The notes: generated by a model not told the origin, from the letters alone. Numbered from the stretch's first letter, positions 8,395 through 17,029 are shown. The stretch: 64,000 nt of DNA from QHXW01 sp035297145 (GCA_035297145.1 DATGZN010000077.1:1-64000); one strand, 5' to 3'. Program-made: numbers and translations.

Positions 8395-8928
8395 ATGACG
8401 AAACGAATACCGATTTTTCTACTGTTGCTGGCTGCTGTTTCTGTTCACGCACAAAACAACAAACCCACGACTCTGCGTGACGTATTGCTGTCGGAACTGA
8501 GATCGACGCACACCGAAGCAGAATGGTTTGTGCCCGCGAATGTCGCTGTGAAAGGCTTGACGGCCGAGCAGGCAAGCTGGACCGACGGCAAAGGGAATCA
8601 CTCCGTCGGCCAGCTCGTATATCACCTCGTGTTCTGGAATCGGCAGAATCTGGCGAGACTCAAAGGAGAGAAGCTCGAAAAGTTCAGCGGCAACAACGAC
8701 GAAACGTTCCAGAAATTTGACACCAAGACTTGGAATGAAACGGTGCAACAGCTCGACGCGGTCATGATCGAACTCGAAAAATGGGTCGAAAATGCCGACG
8801 AAGCAAAGTTGAAGGAGTCCGCCCAGGTGTTCACGCACATCAGTACGCACAATGCGTACCACATCGGCCAGATTATCTTCGTTCGCAAAGAGCAAGGCTC
8901 CTGGGACCCTAAGAACGGAGTGCAGTAG
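8395..8928 (+). CDS. Secreted DinB-family protein
   Basis: A 177-aa product starting at 8395, where MTKRIPIFLLLLAAVSVHAQ forms a signal peptide; the in-frame 8356 ATG would bury it. The remainder is a DinB-like four-helix bundle: LLSELRSTHTEAEW, then GNHSVGQLVYHLVFWNRQN with the first metal His, and a C-terminal STHNAYHIGQI with the paired His ligands. DinB proteins are metal-dependent, mostly of unknown activity. Secreted variants are common in acidobacteria. Next gene starts 81 bases after its stop. Confidence 0.75.
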   Translation: MTKRIPIFLLLLAAVSVHAQNNKPTTLRDVLLSELRSTHTEAEWFVPANVAVKGLTAEQASWTDGKGNHSVGQLVYHLVFWNRQNLARLKGEKLEKFSGNNDETFQKFDTKTWNETVQQLDAVMIELEKWVENADEAKLKESAQVFTHISTHNAYHIGQIIFVRKEQGSWDPKNGVQ

Positions 8929-9009
8929 GCACGAGACTTGGCAAACTTATCGCGCGGAGTGTGGTCTAATCGTTCAGAACCAAAACTAATTGGAGAATCC
9001 GTCAACAAC

Positions 9010-9474
9010 ATGAGATCGAATATGAAAAAGAAGTGCGCGCAGACAATCCAGCGCCGTCTCCTGCCGGTGGGCATACTGGCGTTTTGCACCTTGGCCAGCG
9101 CTTTTGCACAAAACAAAGCCATCGGCTTCAAGCAGGGAATGCCCTTTAGCGAGGGGTTTGTGGCCGGCAATACCCTCTACGTTGCAGGCCAGCAGGGGCC
9201 TGACGCGGAAGGCAAAGTCACGGGCACCGATATCACGCTCCAGACTACCAATACGATTGCGGCAATCGAGAAAGTCGTCAAGAACGCGGGTTTTCAGATG
9301 ACGGATATCGTGTCCGTGACCGTTTACATCACAGACTTGAACGACGTTCCGAAGATGAACGATGTTTATAAAAAGCTCATGCCAGACCCGAAACCAGCGC
9401 GAGCGACGGTGCAAGTTGCGGGCTTGATCGGTGGAGCCAAGATCGAAATTTCGGCCATTGCCGTGAAGCACTAA
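9010..9474 (+). CDS. Secreted RidA/YjgF-family protein
   Basis: About 154 aa. The start is taken at ATG 9010 (GGAGA 13 bases upstream); ATG 9022 is also possible. The N-terminus carries a signal-like segment ending ASAFAQ. The rest is a RidA domain with SEGFVAGNTLYVAGQQGPDAEG, the TTNTIAAIEKVVKNAGFQMTDIVSVTVYITDLND core and ARATVQVAGLIGGAKIEISAIAVK, including the Arg that binds the imine substrate carboxylate. RidA normally deaminates reactive enamine/imine intermediates in the cytoplasm; an exported copy should have another role. It is the last gene before the right copy of the 20-bp repeat. Confidence 0.8.
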   Translation: MRSNMKKKCAQTIQRRLLPVGILAFCTLASAFAQNKAIGFKQGMPFSEGFVAGNTLYVAGQQGPDAEGKVTGTDITLQTTNTIAAIEKVVKNAGFQMTDIVSVTVYITDLNDVPKMNDVYKKLMPDPKPARATVQVAGLIGGAKIEISAIAVKH

Positions 9475-9483
9475 CCTGTTCTC

Positions 9484-9523
9484 GGGCCGCGAAGCCTTCT
9501 CGATTTAAGGCCCTTTCCTTTTT
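9484..9523 (+). terminator. Possible intrinsic terminator after RidA gene
   Basis: GGGCC (9484-9488) can pair with GGCCC (9509-9513), with an inner GCCTT/AAGGC stem, followed by a T-rich run (TTTCCTTTTT) up to 9523. The loop is long, so the call is modest. The T-run merges into the right copy of the 20-bp repeat. Confidence 0.4.
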
Positions 9524-9540
9524 ATGGAGGAGAAGTAGGG
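9521..9540. repeat. 20-bp direct repeat, right copy
   Basis: Exact copy of 6136-6155, the 3' end of the SIS isomerase gene including its stop codon. No coding gene ends here, so this copy is a displaced fragment marking the far border of the accessory block. Confidence 0.85.
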
Positions 9541-9896
9541 CGGCGCTGGCTGCGGAGTGAGGGAGTCATTGGCCGGGCGGCTTGTCTCAGATAACGGGCG
9601 ATCTGGCGCCGGTTTTAGTCGTTGGACCGTTCCGTCCGAATATACATTGCTATTTCACCGGGTAAGATGTACTGTAGGTACGAGCCGAGCATCTTTACTC
9701 CCTCCTCTAGTTGGCTGAACCAAATCAGAATCTCTGGGCGCCTTTCCCTAAGACAACTGACGACGTGTGCGTAGGCACCGCGCGAGTCCCAGCGGCACGA
9801 GGCCGGACGCACTACCGCCCAGGGTGGGCAACTATGTGACCACCTATTTCATGTTGCGCCCGTCCCTCGGGCTTCACTGGTTCTGATCGGAGGACC
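9541..9896. other. Gene-poor stretch of 356 bases
   Basis: No convincing gene is seen. A 65-codon frame on the minus strand (9615-9812) has no recognisable domain or ribosome-binding site. A CGGAGG ribosome-binding site at the right end belongs to the receiver-like gene. Confidence 0.5.
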
Positions 9897-10376
9897 GTGG
9901 CAGAAAAGCCAATCGCAAACCGAACGATCTTAGCGGTCTTTCCAGTCGGGGAAGACCGGACTACTCTCATGAACATATTCGGTCGCTCGAAGTGGAAGCT
10001 GCTGTTCACGTGTACTCTTCGGGAGACACAGACGGCGTTGAGCGTCGTCCCCGGTGTGGTCATCAGTGGGGTCCGATTGTCTGACGGCCACGGCTGGAAT
10101 GACCTTCTCCGCGAATTGCAGACGATGGACTGTCCACCGCCTCTGATCGTGAGCGACCGTCTTGCCGACGAACGACTGTGGGCAGAGGTGCTGAATCTAG
10201 GCGGTTATGATCTCCTGTTGAAGCCGTTCGATGCGAAAGAAGTCCATCACGCGGTGAGCACGGCCTGCCGCCGCACTGAGCATGTGCAGGCGATCGCCAG
10301 GCTCCGGAACCGAACGATGACTGCAAAGAGTGACGCCCTGCCCGGAATCAACGTGCGCACTGCCTTCGGCGGGTAG
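9897..10376 (+). CDS. Degenerate response-regulator receiver protein
   Basis: A 159-aa protein with a GTG start behind CGGAGG. It follows the receiver-domain plan: ILAVFPVGEDRTTLMNIF (strand 1, with the E19-D20 pair), then GVVISGVRLSDGHGWNDLL, then PPLIVSDRLADE, then GGYDLLLKPFDAKEV with the conserved Lys109-Pro. The phosphoacceptor position, normally Asp in V-I-S-D-V-R-L, is Gly58, so phosphotransfer should not be possible. No output domain follows. It may be a phosphorylation-independent adaptor; no histidine kinase is nearby. Confidence 0.7.
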   Translation: MAEKPIANRTILAVFPVGEDRTTLMNIFGRSKWKLLFTCTLRETQTALSVVPGVVISGVRLSDGHGWNDLLRELQTMDCPPPLIVSDRLADERLWAEVLNLGGYDLLLKPFDAKEVHHAVSTACRRTEHVQAIARLRNRTMTAKSDALPGINVRTAFGG

Positions 10377-10421
10377 CGCGGCCGTGAGTACAACGGAAGG
10401 AACTACAAAAGGAGATCGAAC

Positions 10422-10649
10422 ATGGCAAAGCAGCAACATACGACAATCCTATCGGGGGCGAGGGCCGCGAGAGCAATTGACCCTCGTGCAAAATCGACAG
10501 CATCTGCCTCAAAGCACGAGCAGATCGCCCGGCTAGCTTACTCTTATTGGCAAAACCGAGGATGCTCCGAGGGCTCGCCGGAACACGACTGGCACCGGGC
10601 TGAAGCCGAACTGGGTAAACAAGTTGCAGAAACCGCGCGGGGTAGATAG
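10422..10649 (+). CDS. Small DUF2934 protein
   Basis: A 75-aa protein with AGGAGA 8 bases before its ATG. The C-terminal block IARLAYSYWQNRGCSEGSPEHDWHRAEAEL is split here as IARLAYSYW, then SPEHDWHRAE, the signature of DUF2934, a short helical domain of unknown function often found near stress genes in soil bacteria. It lies 45 bases after the receiver-like gene and may be cotranscribed with it. Confidence 0.75.
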   Translation: MAKQQHTTILSGARAARAIDPRAKSTASASKHEQIARLAYSYWQNRGCSEGSPEHDWHRAEAELGKQVAETARGR

Positions 10650-10754
10650 TTCGCAGAGACGCTCGGCCATACTGAGAGAATGACAAAATTCCAGTGACAA
10701 CCCGCCCGCTTTCCGAATGAGTACGGAGTGAGCCGAAAGTAGACGACCGATCTT

Positions 10755-13421
10755 CTACGCTATCGCCGGGTCCAACCGATCCGGATCGACGCCGAGATCC
10801 CCGAATGCTTTCGTCGCTTTCGCGGCATCGAACGCGCCGTCGCGCGACAGACGTGACAGTGCCGCCGCCGCGATCGATTCCGCGTTCACCTCGAAATGCC
10901 GACGGAGATGCTCGCGGTTGTCGCTGCGGCCGAAACCATCGGTGCCCAGCGTCACCATGCGGCCCGGAAGCCACGGAGCAACCTGATCCGGCACCATCTT
11001 CATATAATCCGTAGCGGCGACGATCGGCCCCGGCGCGCCTTTCAGCGCGGCCTCAATATACGGCAGGCGTTGAGGCTGATCCGGATGCAGGCGGTTCCAG
11101 CGTTCGCACCGCAGCGCTTCGCGCCGCAGCTCGTTGTAGCTGGTCGCGCTCCAAACATCCGCCGCAATACCATACCTCTCGGAAAGAATCTGCTGCGCAC
11201 GCACGGCTTCGTTCAGAATGGGGCCGCTTCCGAAAAGTTGCAGCGTGGCCTTGCCATTCTCCGCGGACTTGAATTTGTAAATGCCCTTGAGGATTCCCTC
11301 GGCTGCGCCCTCAGGCATCGCCGGCATGGGGTAGTTTTCGTTGTAGAGCGTCAGGTAATAGAAGCGGTCTTCCTGCTCCTGGTACATGCGCCGGATGCCG
11401 TCCTGCACGATCACCGCGATTTCGTACGCGTAGGCCGGGTCGTAGGCCGCGCATGTCGGCACCGTGCTCGCCAGAACCAGGCTGTGCCCATCCTGGTGCT
11501 GCAATCCTTCGCCGGAAAGCGTCGTGCGGCCCGCCGTGCCGCCCATGAGAAAACCTTTGCCGCGCGCATCCGCGAACGCCCAGATCAGATCGCCCACGCG
11601 CTGGAATCCGAACATCGAGTAGTAAATGAAGAACGGAATCATCTCGATCCGATAGTTCGAATACGCCGTTCCCGCAGCTGTAAACGACGCCATCGAGCCC
11701 GCCTCGGTGATTCCCTCCTCCAGAATCTGCCCGTCCTGCTGCTCTTTGTAGTACAGGAACATGTCCGCATCATGCGGCTTGTAGAGCTGGCCTCCGGAAG
11801 CGTAGATACCGAACTGCCGGAACAGCGACTCCATGCCGAACGTGCGCGCCTCATCCGGGATAATCGGGACCACGCGTTTGCCGATTTCCTGGTGCTTCAA
11901 AAGCACCGTGAGCAGCTTCACGAACGCCATCGTTGTCGACGGGTGCGGCGCCTTCGATCCATGCAACAACTCACCGAACGTCTCCAGCTTCGGAGCATGA
12001 ATCTGGGTCGCCGGCACAATCCGCTCGGGCATGTAGCCGCCGAGCTGCCGCCTGCGCTCGTGCAGATAGGCCATCTCCGGGCTGCCGTCGGGCGGCCTGT
12101 AGAACGAAACGTTCTGCGCCACATCTTCGGGAAGCTGAATGTCGAACCGCTGGCGGAATAGCTGCACCGCCCGGTCATTCAGCTCTTTCTGTTGATGCGT
12201 CGGGTTGCGCGCCTCGATCTCCGCCACGCCGTAGCCCTTTACTGTCTTCGCCAGGATCAACGTCGGCTGTCCCGTGTGTTCGACCGCGGCTTTGTAGGCG
12301 TTGTAAACCTTTAGCGGATCGTGGCCGCCGCGGCGCAGACGGTAAATCTGGTCGTCGGTGAGATGTTGGACCAGCTTTAGCGTCTCCGGATATTTTCCGA
12401 AAAACTCCTTGCGCACGAAATCGCCGCCCCGTGCCTTGAACGACTGATATTCGCCATCCACGCACTCTTCCATGCGCTTCAACAGCAGGCCGCTCGTGTC
12501 GCGCTCCAGCAGGTCGTCCCAATCCGTTCCCCACAAAACTTTGATCACGTTCCAGCCCGCGCCCAGAAACGCGGCTTCCAGTTCCTGCACGATCTTGCCG
12601 TTACCGCGCACAGGCCCGTCCAGCCGCTGCAAGTTCGCGTTGATGACGAAAATCAGATTGTCCAGCCTCTCGCGCGAAGCCAGTGTTATCGAACCCATCG
12701 ATTCGGGTTCGTCCATTTCGCCATCACCCAGAAATGCCCAAACCTTCCGCGGCGTCTTCGCAATCAGCCCGCGATTCTCCAGGTACCGCGTGAACCGCGC
12801 CTGGTAGATGGCGTTGATCGGGCCGATCCCCATCGATACGGTTGGGAACTTCCAGAACCCCGGCATGAGCCAGGGATGCGGATACGACGACAAGCCTTGG
12901 TGGTCGCGTAATTCGTGGCGGAAATTCTCAAGATGCTCGGCCGTCAGCCGTCCTTCGAGGAACGCGCGCGCATAGATGCCCGGAGAAGCGTGGCCCTGAA
13001 AGTAAACCAGGTCGCCGGGCTGGTCTCCATAACTCGCATGGAAGAAATGGTTGAAGCCGACTTCGAATAACGTCGCAATCGACGCGTAGGTGGCGATGTG
13101 GCCGCCGATGCCATGATCGAACTTGTTCTGCCGCGACACCATGGCCATGGCGTTCCAACGCGTGAGGCTCTTGATGCGCCGCTCGAGCGCACGATCGCCG
13201 GGATATGGAACCTCATCCTCGGGCGGAATGGTGTTGATGTAAGGTGTGTTCTGGCGGATGGGAAGCTCGACGCCAATCTGCCGTGCGCGCTGCGCGACGC
13301 GCTCCAGGATGAAGGAAGCCCGGTCAGGCCCCGCTTCTTCAACTACCTGATCCAACGCATCCAGCCACTCATTTGTTTCTTGAGGATCGAGGTCGACTCG
13401 CTCGGTTCGCTTCTGGTGCAT
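10755..13421 (-). CDS. aceE: Pyruvate dehydrogenase E1 component, homodimeric type
   Basis: An 888-aa protein of the expected AceE length. It catalyses thiamine-diphosphate-dependent decarboxylation of pyruvate and acetyl transfer to the E2 lipoyl group. Visible hallmarks are DHGIGGHIATYASIATLFEVG, the TPP/Mg motif GDGEMDEPES with INANLQRLDGP after it, AKTVKGYG, and the C-terminal GTDGFGRSDNRE region. The gene stands alone: neither aceF nor lpd is in the window. The ATG lies directly beside a perfect 8-bp inverted repeat (13421-13440), which suggests control by a dimeric repressor at the translation or transcription start. Confidence 0.95.
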   Translation of the reverse strand: MHQKRTERVDLDPQETNEWLDALDQVVEEAGPDRASFILERVAQRARQIGVELPIRQNTPYINTIPPEDEVPYPGDRALERRIKSLTRWNAMAMVSRQNKFDHGIGGHIATYASIATLFEVGFNHFFHASYGDQPGDLVYFQGHASPGIYARAFLEGRLTAEHLENFRHELRDHQGLSSYPHPWLMPGFWKFPTVSMGIGPINAIYQARFTRYLENRGLIAKTPRKVWAFLGDGEMDEPESMGSITLASRERLDNLIFVINANLQRLDGPVRGNGKIVQELEAAFLGAGWNVIKVLWGTDWDDLLERDTSGLLLKRMEECVDGEYQSFKARGGDFVRKEFFGKYPETLKLVQHLTDDQIYRLRRGGHDPLKVYNAYKAAVEHTGQPTLILAKTVKGYGVAEIEARNPTHQQKELNDRAVQLFRQRFDIQLPEDVAQNVSFYRPPDGSPEMAYLHERRRQLGGYMPERIVPATQIHAPKLETFGELLHGSKAPHPSTTMAFVKLLTVLLKHQEIGKRVVPIIPDEARTFGMESLFRQFGIYASGGQLYKPHDADMFLYYKEQQDGQILEEGITEAGSMASFTAAGTAYSNYRIEMIPFFIYYSMFGFQRVGDLIWAFADARGKGFLMGGTAGRTTLSGEGLQHQDGHSLVLASTVPTCAAYDPAYAYEIAVIVQDGIRRMYQEQEDRFYYLTLYNENYPMPAMPEGAAEGILKGIYKFKSAENGKATLQLFGSGPILNEAVRAQQILSERYGIAADVWSATSYNELRREALRCERWNRLHPDQPQRLPYIEAALKGAPGPIVAATDYMKMVPDQVAPWLPGRMVTLGTDGFGRSDNREHLRRHFEVNAESIAAAALSRLSRDGAFDAAKATKAFGDLGVDPDRLDPAIA

Positions 13422-13440
13422 TTATACTATTCAGTATAAA
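13421..13440. promoter_or_regulatory. Perfect palindrome at aceE start (candidate operator)
   Basis: Arms TTTATACT and AGTATAAA with a 4-base ATTC centre. The left arm touches the aceE initiation codon on the minus strand. The A+T-rich dyad stands out in GC-rich surroundings. The size and core resemble sites of Rrf2-type or GntR-type repressors, but the regulator is not identified. Confidence 0.55.
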
Positions 13441-13495
13441 CGAATCCCCCACCCGAACCTGAGCGTTTTCCAGGAAGTACTAGTGAATCAGTTGC

Positions 13496-14425
13496 TTACA
13501 GCTTGACCAGGTGAATGCTGCCGTTCGACGTTGTCAGCTCCAGCATCGGTCCGCCTTCTCCGATCGTCCCTTCCAGACTGTGCTTGTTGATCTGCCCTTG
13601 CACCTTGACGTCGAAATCCGACGAGATCGAGCCGTTGGATGTATGCGCCTTCACGCGCGCGGCGATCGACGGCGCCAAGTGCACGGTGATCCCGGCGTTG
13701 CTGGTGCTGGCGATGACATCGTTCTGGGTGGGCTGGTCGAGCGTCACATCGATGCCGCCGTTCGACGTATCCAGGCGAATCGGATGGCCGGAATCGGCTT
13801 TCGCCAGGTGGACGTTGATGCCGCCGTTCGACGTTTCCGCTTCGAGCTGGCCGCGGACATCCTCAGCGTGTACGCGCCCATTCGAGGTCTTGAGGACTGC
13901 CGAGCCCTCGAGGTCCTCCACTTCAATTCCACCGTTCGATGTGGAAACATCCAGATTGCCCTTGAGATTATTGGCGTGAACGCCGCCGTTCGAGGTGCGG
14001 AGCCGCGCCGGCCCTTCCACGTCGGTGACGTGAATGCTGCCGTTCGAGCTGCTGATGCGCTCAAGCTCGACCTTGCGCGGCACCCGGATCACATATTTGG
14101 CGCCCATATTGCCCCGCCGCTCCGACGGCCGCACGGTGCGAATCTGCACCACGTCACCGGATTTGACCACATCGATTTTCAGTTGATCGAGCAATTCCTG
14201 CGTCCCCGCGTACTTCACACCGGAGACATCTACCGTGTCGGTATCCGAGCCGGTAATCTCGATCGAGCCGTTGAAGTTCTCGACCGTCACCCGGCCCCCG
14301 GGTTTCAGCGGCTGGCTATAGTGGAAGTCCGCCGTAAAGCGGTCCGACGAGCCAAAATCCTCAATATCACAGCCCGCTACGAATAGTAGCGCCGGCGCCA
14401 AAAGTAAGAAGGCTGATCTGCGCAT
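13496..14425 (-). CDS. DUF4097-type beta-helix lipoprotein with TSNG repeats
   Basis: A 309-aa lipoprotein: MRRSAFLLLAPALLFVAGC gives a lipobox at Cys19. After a short linker the chain consists of about nine units of roughly 18-22 residues, each carrying the tetrad TSNG or a variant (SSNGSIHV, TSNGGVHA, TSNGGIEV, TSNGRVHA, TSNGGINV, TSNGGIDV, TSNAGITV, TSNGSISS, TSNGSIHL). This is the pattern of DUF4097 'putative adhesin' domains, which fold as a right-handed beta-helix. The location is probably the periplasmic face of the outer membrane. The molecular role of the family is not established. Confidence 0.8.
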   Translation of the reverse strand: MRRSAFLLLAPALLFVAGCDIEDFGSSDRFTADFHYSQPLKPGGRVTVENFNGSIEITGSDTDTVDVSGVKYAGTQELLDQLKIDVVKSGDVVQIRTVRPSERRGNMGAKYVIRVPRKVELERISSSNGSIHVTDVEGPARLRTSNGGVHANNLKGNLDVSTSNGGIEVEDLEGSAVLKTSNGRVHAEDVRGQLEAETSNGGINVHLAKADSGHPIRLDTSNGGIDVTLDQPTQNDVIASTSNAGITVHLAPSIAARVKAHTSNGSISSDFDVKVQGQINKHSLEGTIGEGGPMLELTTSNGSIHLVKL

Positions 14426-14484
14426 AAATCACCTCAGAGCTACCATTACGCAAGTGTACGGCAGGAAGTTCGAGAAAACACAGA

Positions 14485-15810
14485 CTATTTCAGGGTCAAA
14501 TGGTCCCGATCCACCCACTCGCCGTGTAACATGATCCGGTCGATTTTCCGCAGGTTCCGCACGTCGTCGAGGGGGTTGGCCGAAACCAGCAACAAATCGG
14601 CCATCCGGCCAGGTTCGATGGTGCCTAGCTCGTCTGTTTTCCGCAGCGCAAGCGCGCCCGTATGCGTAGCCGCCACAATCACATCCATGGGAGAAAGACC
14701 CGCCTCTTGAAGCAGTTCCAGCTCCCGATGCGTCATCAATCCTGGGAAATCCAGGCTCGATCCGCCATCCGACCCCACCCCGATCAGCACCCCGCCCGCG
14801 GCCAGTTTACCTGTGTTGCGAACGGCGCGCTCGTAATCCTGCCGGTCCGCAGGTGTTGGATGGCTGGCCTGAGCAGCCTGCTTTGCCGCGGCGATCACGT
14901 CGGCATCCACGGACCGCGCAAGATCTGGATCGTTCAGCAGGTCTGAATTCTCGGGCTCCTGCCGGACAAGGGTCGGCGCGAAAACGATGCGCAGATCTCG
15001 AAGGCGCGCGATAAATGCCGGGTCAATGTCCTCCGTGTCCTGAATCATGTGCAGAAAACCGGCGGCGCCCGCGCGGACCAGGTGCTCGGTGTCTGCCAGC
15101 GAATAAATGTGCGCTGTCACCGGAATATTGAATTTGCGCGCTTCGTCGAGAATCGCGTCGGTCACGGCCGGTTTGATCTTCGGCGCTGTGCCGCCGAGAT
15201 CATCCACCCAGATCTTGATCGCATCCACCTGTTCGCCGGCGAGTGTATCCACCTGCTTGCGGGCGTCGTCCGGGCTGTTGGTCTGAATCACTACGTCGCC
15301 GACTTCCTGCGATGGATGTCCGCCTGGCGCGGTGAAACCACGGCCTGCGGTGTAGAGATTGGCGGTCAGCAATTGCCCGTCGCGCTCCGCCTTGCGAACG
15401 TCGAACGCCGCGTGACCATCGGTCCCCATGCTGCGAACCGTCGTGGCACCGTAGTACAGATACGCATTCAGATTATGCTCGATGCGCTCGCGCGTGTACT
15501 CCGCGGCGTTGAACCTGGGGCCGGAGCGCGTGCCCAGATGCACGTGCAAATCGATCAGGCCGGGGACCAGAAACTTGCCCATTCCGCTGATCTTTTCTAC
15601 GCCTGCAGGGATCGGCATGTTGGCCCGGTTCCCCACCGCACGGATGCGCGAGCCGGCCACGATCACCACCGAATCCGACATGGGCGGCCCGCCGGTCCCA
15701 TCAATCAGCACCGCCCCAATGATCGCCTTCTGCTGCGATTCTTCAGGAGGCTTGCAGGCGGACAGGCACAACGCGGCGAGGACGAATAGCTTCAGGCGCG
15801 GATGGAGCAC
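14485..15810 (-). CDS. Exported amidohydrolase lipoprotein
   Basis: A 441-aa protein with a lipoprotein signal (LFVLAALCLSAC). It is a metal-dependent amidohydrolase of the imidazolonepropionase/prolidase-like branch: LVPGLIDLHVHLG holds the first two metal His, VTAHIYS supplies a later metal His, GVGSDGGSS the final Asp, and the C-terminal EPGRMADLLLVSANPLDD strand closes the small beta-sandwich. Substrates in this branch are cyclic amides or dipeptides; the substrate here is unknown. It reads toward the DUF4097 gene with 59 bases between. Confidence 0.85.
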   Translation of the reverse strand: MLHPRLKLFVLAALCLSACKPPEESQQKAIIGAVLIDGTGGPPMSDSVVIVAGSRIRAVGNRANMPIPAGVEKISGMGKFLVPGLIDLHVHLGTRSGPRFNAAEYTRERIEHNLNAYLYYGATTVRSMGTDGHAAFDVRKAERDGQLLTANLYTAGRGFTAPGGHPSQEVGDVVIQTNSPDDARKQVDTLAGEQVDAIKIWVDDLGGTAPKIKPAVTDAILDEARKFNIPVTAHIYSLADTEHLVRAGAAGFLHMIQDTEDIDPAFIARLRDLRIVFAPTLVRQEPENSDLLNDPDLARSVDADVIAAAKQAAQASHPTPADRQDYERAVRNTGKLAAGGVLIGVGSDGGSSLDFPGLMTHRELELLQEAGLSPMDVIVAATHTGALALRKTDELGTIEPGRMADLLLVSANPLDDVRNLRKIDRIMLHGEWVDRDHLTLK

Positions 15811-15829
15811 TCCTACATCTTGTCAGAAC

Positions 15830-16567
15830 TTATTCTCCGAGTTTGAAATGCACTTCGATCTGCGTCAGAACTTCGACTGGATCTCCGTTCAGTAGAGTTG
15901 GCCGATATAGCCATTGCCTCACGGCTTCGATCGCCGCCGGTATCAAGAGCTGGTGTCCGCTCAGCACCTGCAAACTTTCGACGGTGCCCTCTCGGCTGAT
16001 CACCGCCTCCAGCCGAACGTCGCCGGAGATGCGCGCCTGCCTGGCGAGAGGTGGATAGATGGGTTTCACCTGGCGTAGGATTTTGGCGGCTTGGACGATA
16101 CCGCCAATCCTCACGCGTGACGGAGGCGCCGCCTCGGTTCTCTGTGGCGGAGTCTGCGGCGGCGCGGGTTTCGGCGGCGGCGCTACCTCAGTCGGGACAA
16201 GGCCGAAGACGCCGTCACGCGTGCCGGAGAAGGCAGCCGAACCCGGGATCGACGCAACACTCGGGCCGTCATCAATCATCGTAACGGTTTGGGGGATGCG
16301 TGGCGGTTGTAGCAGAGTGCGTTCGCTAAAGATACGCAGTCCGGGCTTCGCCGGTGTGCGGCCGGTGCTCGGCTTTTGCGGCGTGGGATGCTGCGTGCCC
16401 CACGGTTTCAGCGGAATGAACTGCGTCAATCTTCCCGCGGTAATCGCCTCTGTGTGCAACAACGGAACCAAAATCGCGAGGCCAAGCACAGCCGCCTGGC
16501 CGGAAACAGACACCGCCACCGCAAACGGTTTGCGCGCGGTCTTCTCGCCGACAATCTGGTCGAACAT
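15830..16567 (-). CDS. TonB-family energy-transduction protein
   Basis: The start is set at ATG 16567 because GGAGG lies about 7 bases upstream and the N-terminus then has the TonB plan: a short cytoplasmic MFDQIVGEKTARK, one transmembrane helix (FAVAVSVSGQAAVLGLAILVPLL), a long proline-rich periplasmic linker (PPPKPAPPQTPPQ), and a C-terminal TonB domain (about residues 155-244, with YPPLARQARISGDVRLEAVI and AAIEAVRQWLYRPTLLNG). A longer open frame upstream runs antisense to other genes. No ExbB/ExbD genes are adjacent. It probably energises an outer-membrane receptor encoded elsewhere. Confidence 0.85.
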   Translation of the reverse strand: MFDQIVGEKTARKPFAVAVSVSGQAAVLGLAILVPLLHTEAITAGRLTQFIPLKPWGTQHPTPQKPSTGRTPAKPGLRIFSERTLLQPPRIPQTVTMIDDGPSVASIPGSAAFSGTRDGVFGLVPTEVAPPPKPAPPQTPPQRTEAAPPSRVRIGGIVQAAKILRQVKPIYPPLARQARISGDVRLEAVISREGTVESLQVLSGHQLLIPAAIEAVRQWLYRPTLLNGDPVEVLTQIEVHFKLGE

Positions 16568-16702
16568 GATCGCCCTCCACTGGCTGACATCGTGTTGTGA
16601 AAGACCCGCGCGCGTGACTTCGAAAGATTGGACGCCAGTGGGATGTGGGTTGTTCCTTGGCATGACTTGCCCCCATCGGAGCTTTCCCGTACTCTGAAGG
16701 CA

Positions 16703-16954
16703 ATGGAAGTACATTTCGCCCCCGACGTTGAAAAGAAGCTCAACGATCTCGCGGCGCAAAGCGGGCGCGGAGCCGACGAGCTCTTGCAGGATGCATTGGC
16801 TGGATATCTCGATGAGCTCGCGCAGACGCGGGAAATGCTCGACAGCCGCTACGACGAACTGAAGAGTGGCAGGGTGAAACCCATCGACGGTGAGGAAGCC
16901 TTCGCTCGCCTGAAAGCGAAAACGGAAGCACAGCGCAACCGCCAGGTGGAGTGA
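16703..16954 (+). CDS. Orphan ParD-like antitoxin
   Basis: An 83-aa protein starting at ATG 16703 behind GAAGG. MEVHFAPDVEKKLNDLAAQSGRG and DELLQDALAGYLDEL suggest a small DNA-binding antitoxin that would dimerise, and the C-terminal SRYDELKSGRVKPIDGEEAFARLKAK matches the toxin-wrapping tail found before RelE/ParE toxins. No toxin gene follows: the next frame encodes a DUF6978-type protein. Either the toxin was lost or the antitoxin works in trans. Confidence 0.65.
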   Translation: MEVHFAPDVEKKLNDLAAQSGRGADELLQDALAGYLDELAQTREMLDSRYDELKSGRVKPIDGEEAFARLKAKTEAQRNRQVE

Positions 16955-17029
16955 CGCCATCAAACGATAGAAGCTGTCCCAATAGCTGATATCAATCTCA
17001 CGCAGGACGAAGCAGATAAGCTTATCGCT

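Noticed and set aside
9615..9812. 65-codon minus-strand frame in the gap before the receiver-like gene
   Set aside because: No ribosome-binding site, no known family, composition not clearly coding. Left as intergenic.
10896..12161. Open frame of 421 codons on the plus strand opposite aceE
   Set aside because: Low-complexity Arg/Ala/His composition and no domain; shadow of aceE.
13511..14386. Plus-strand frame of 291 codons opposite the DUF4097 gene
   Set aside because: Its apparent repeats (AVRG, VNAAVR) merely mirror the TSNG repeats on the coding strand.
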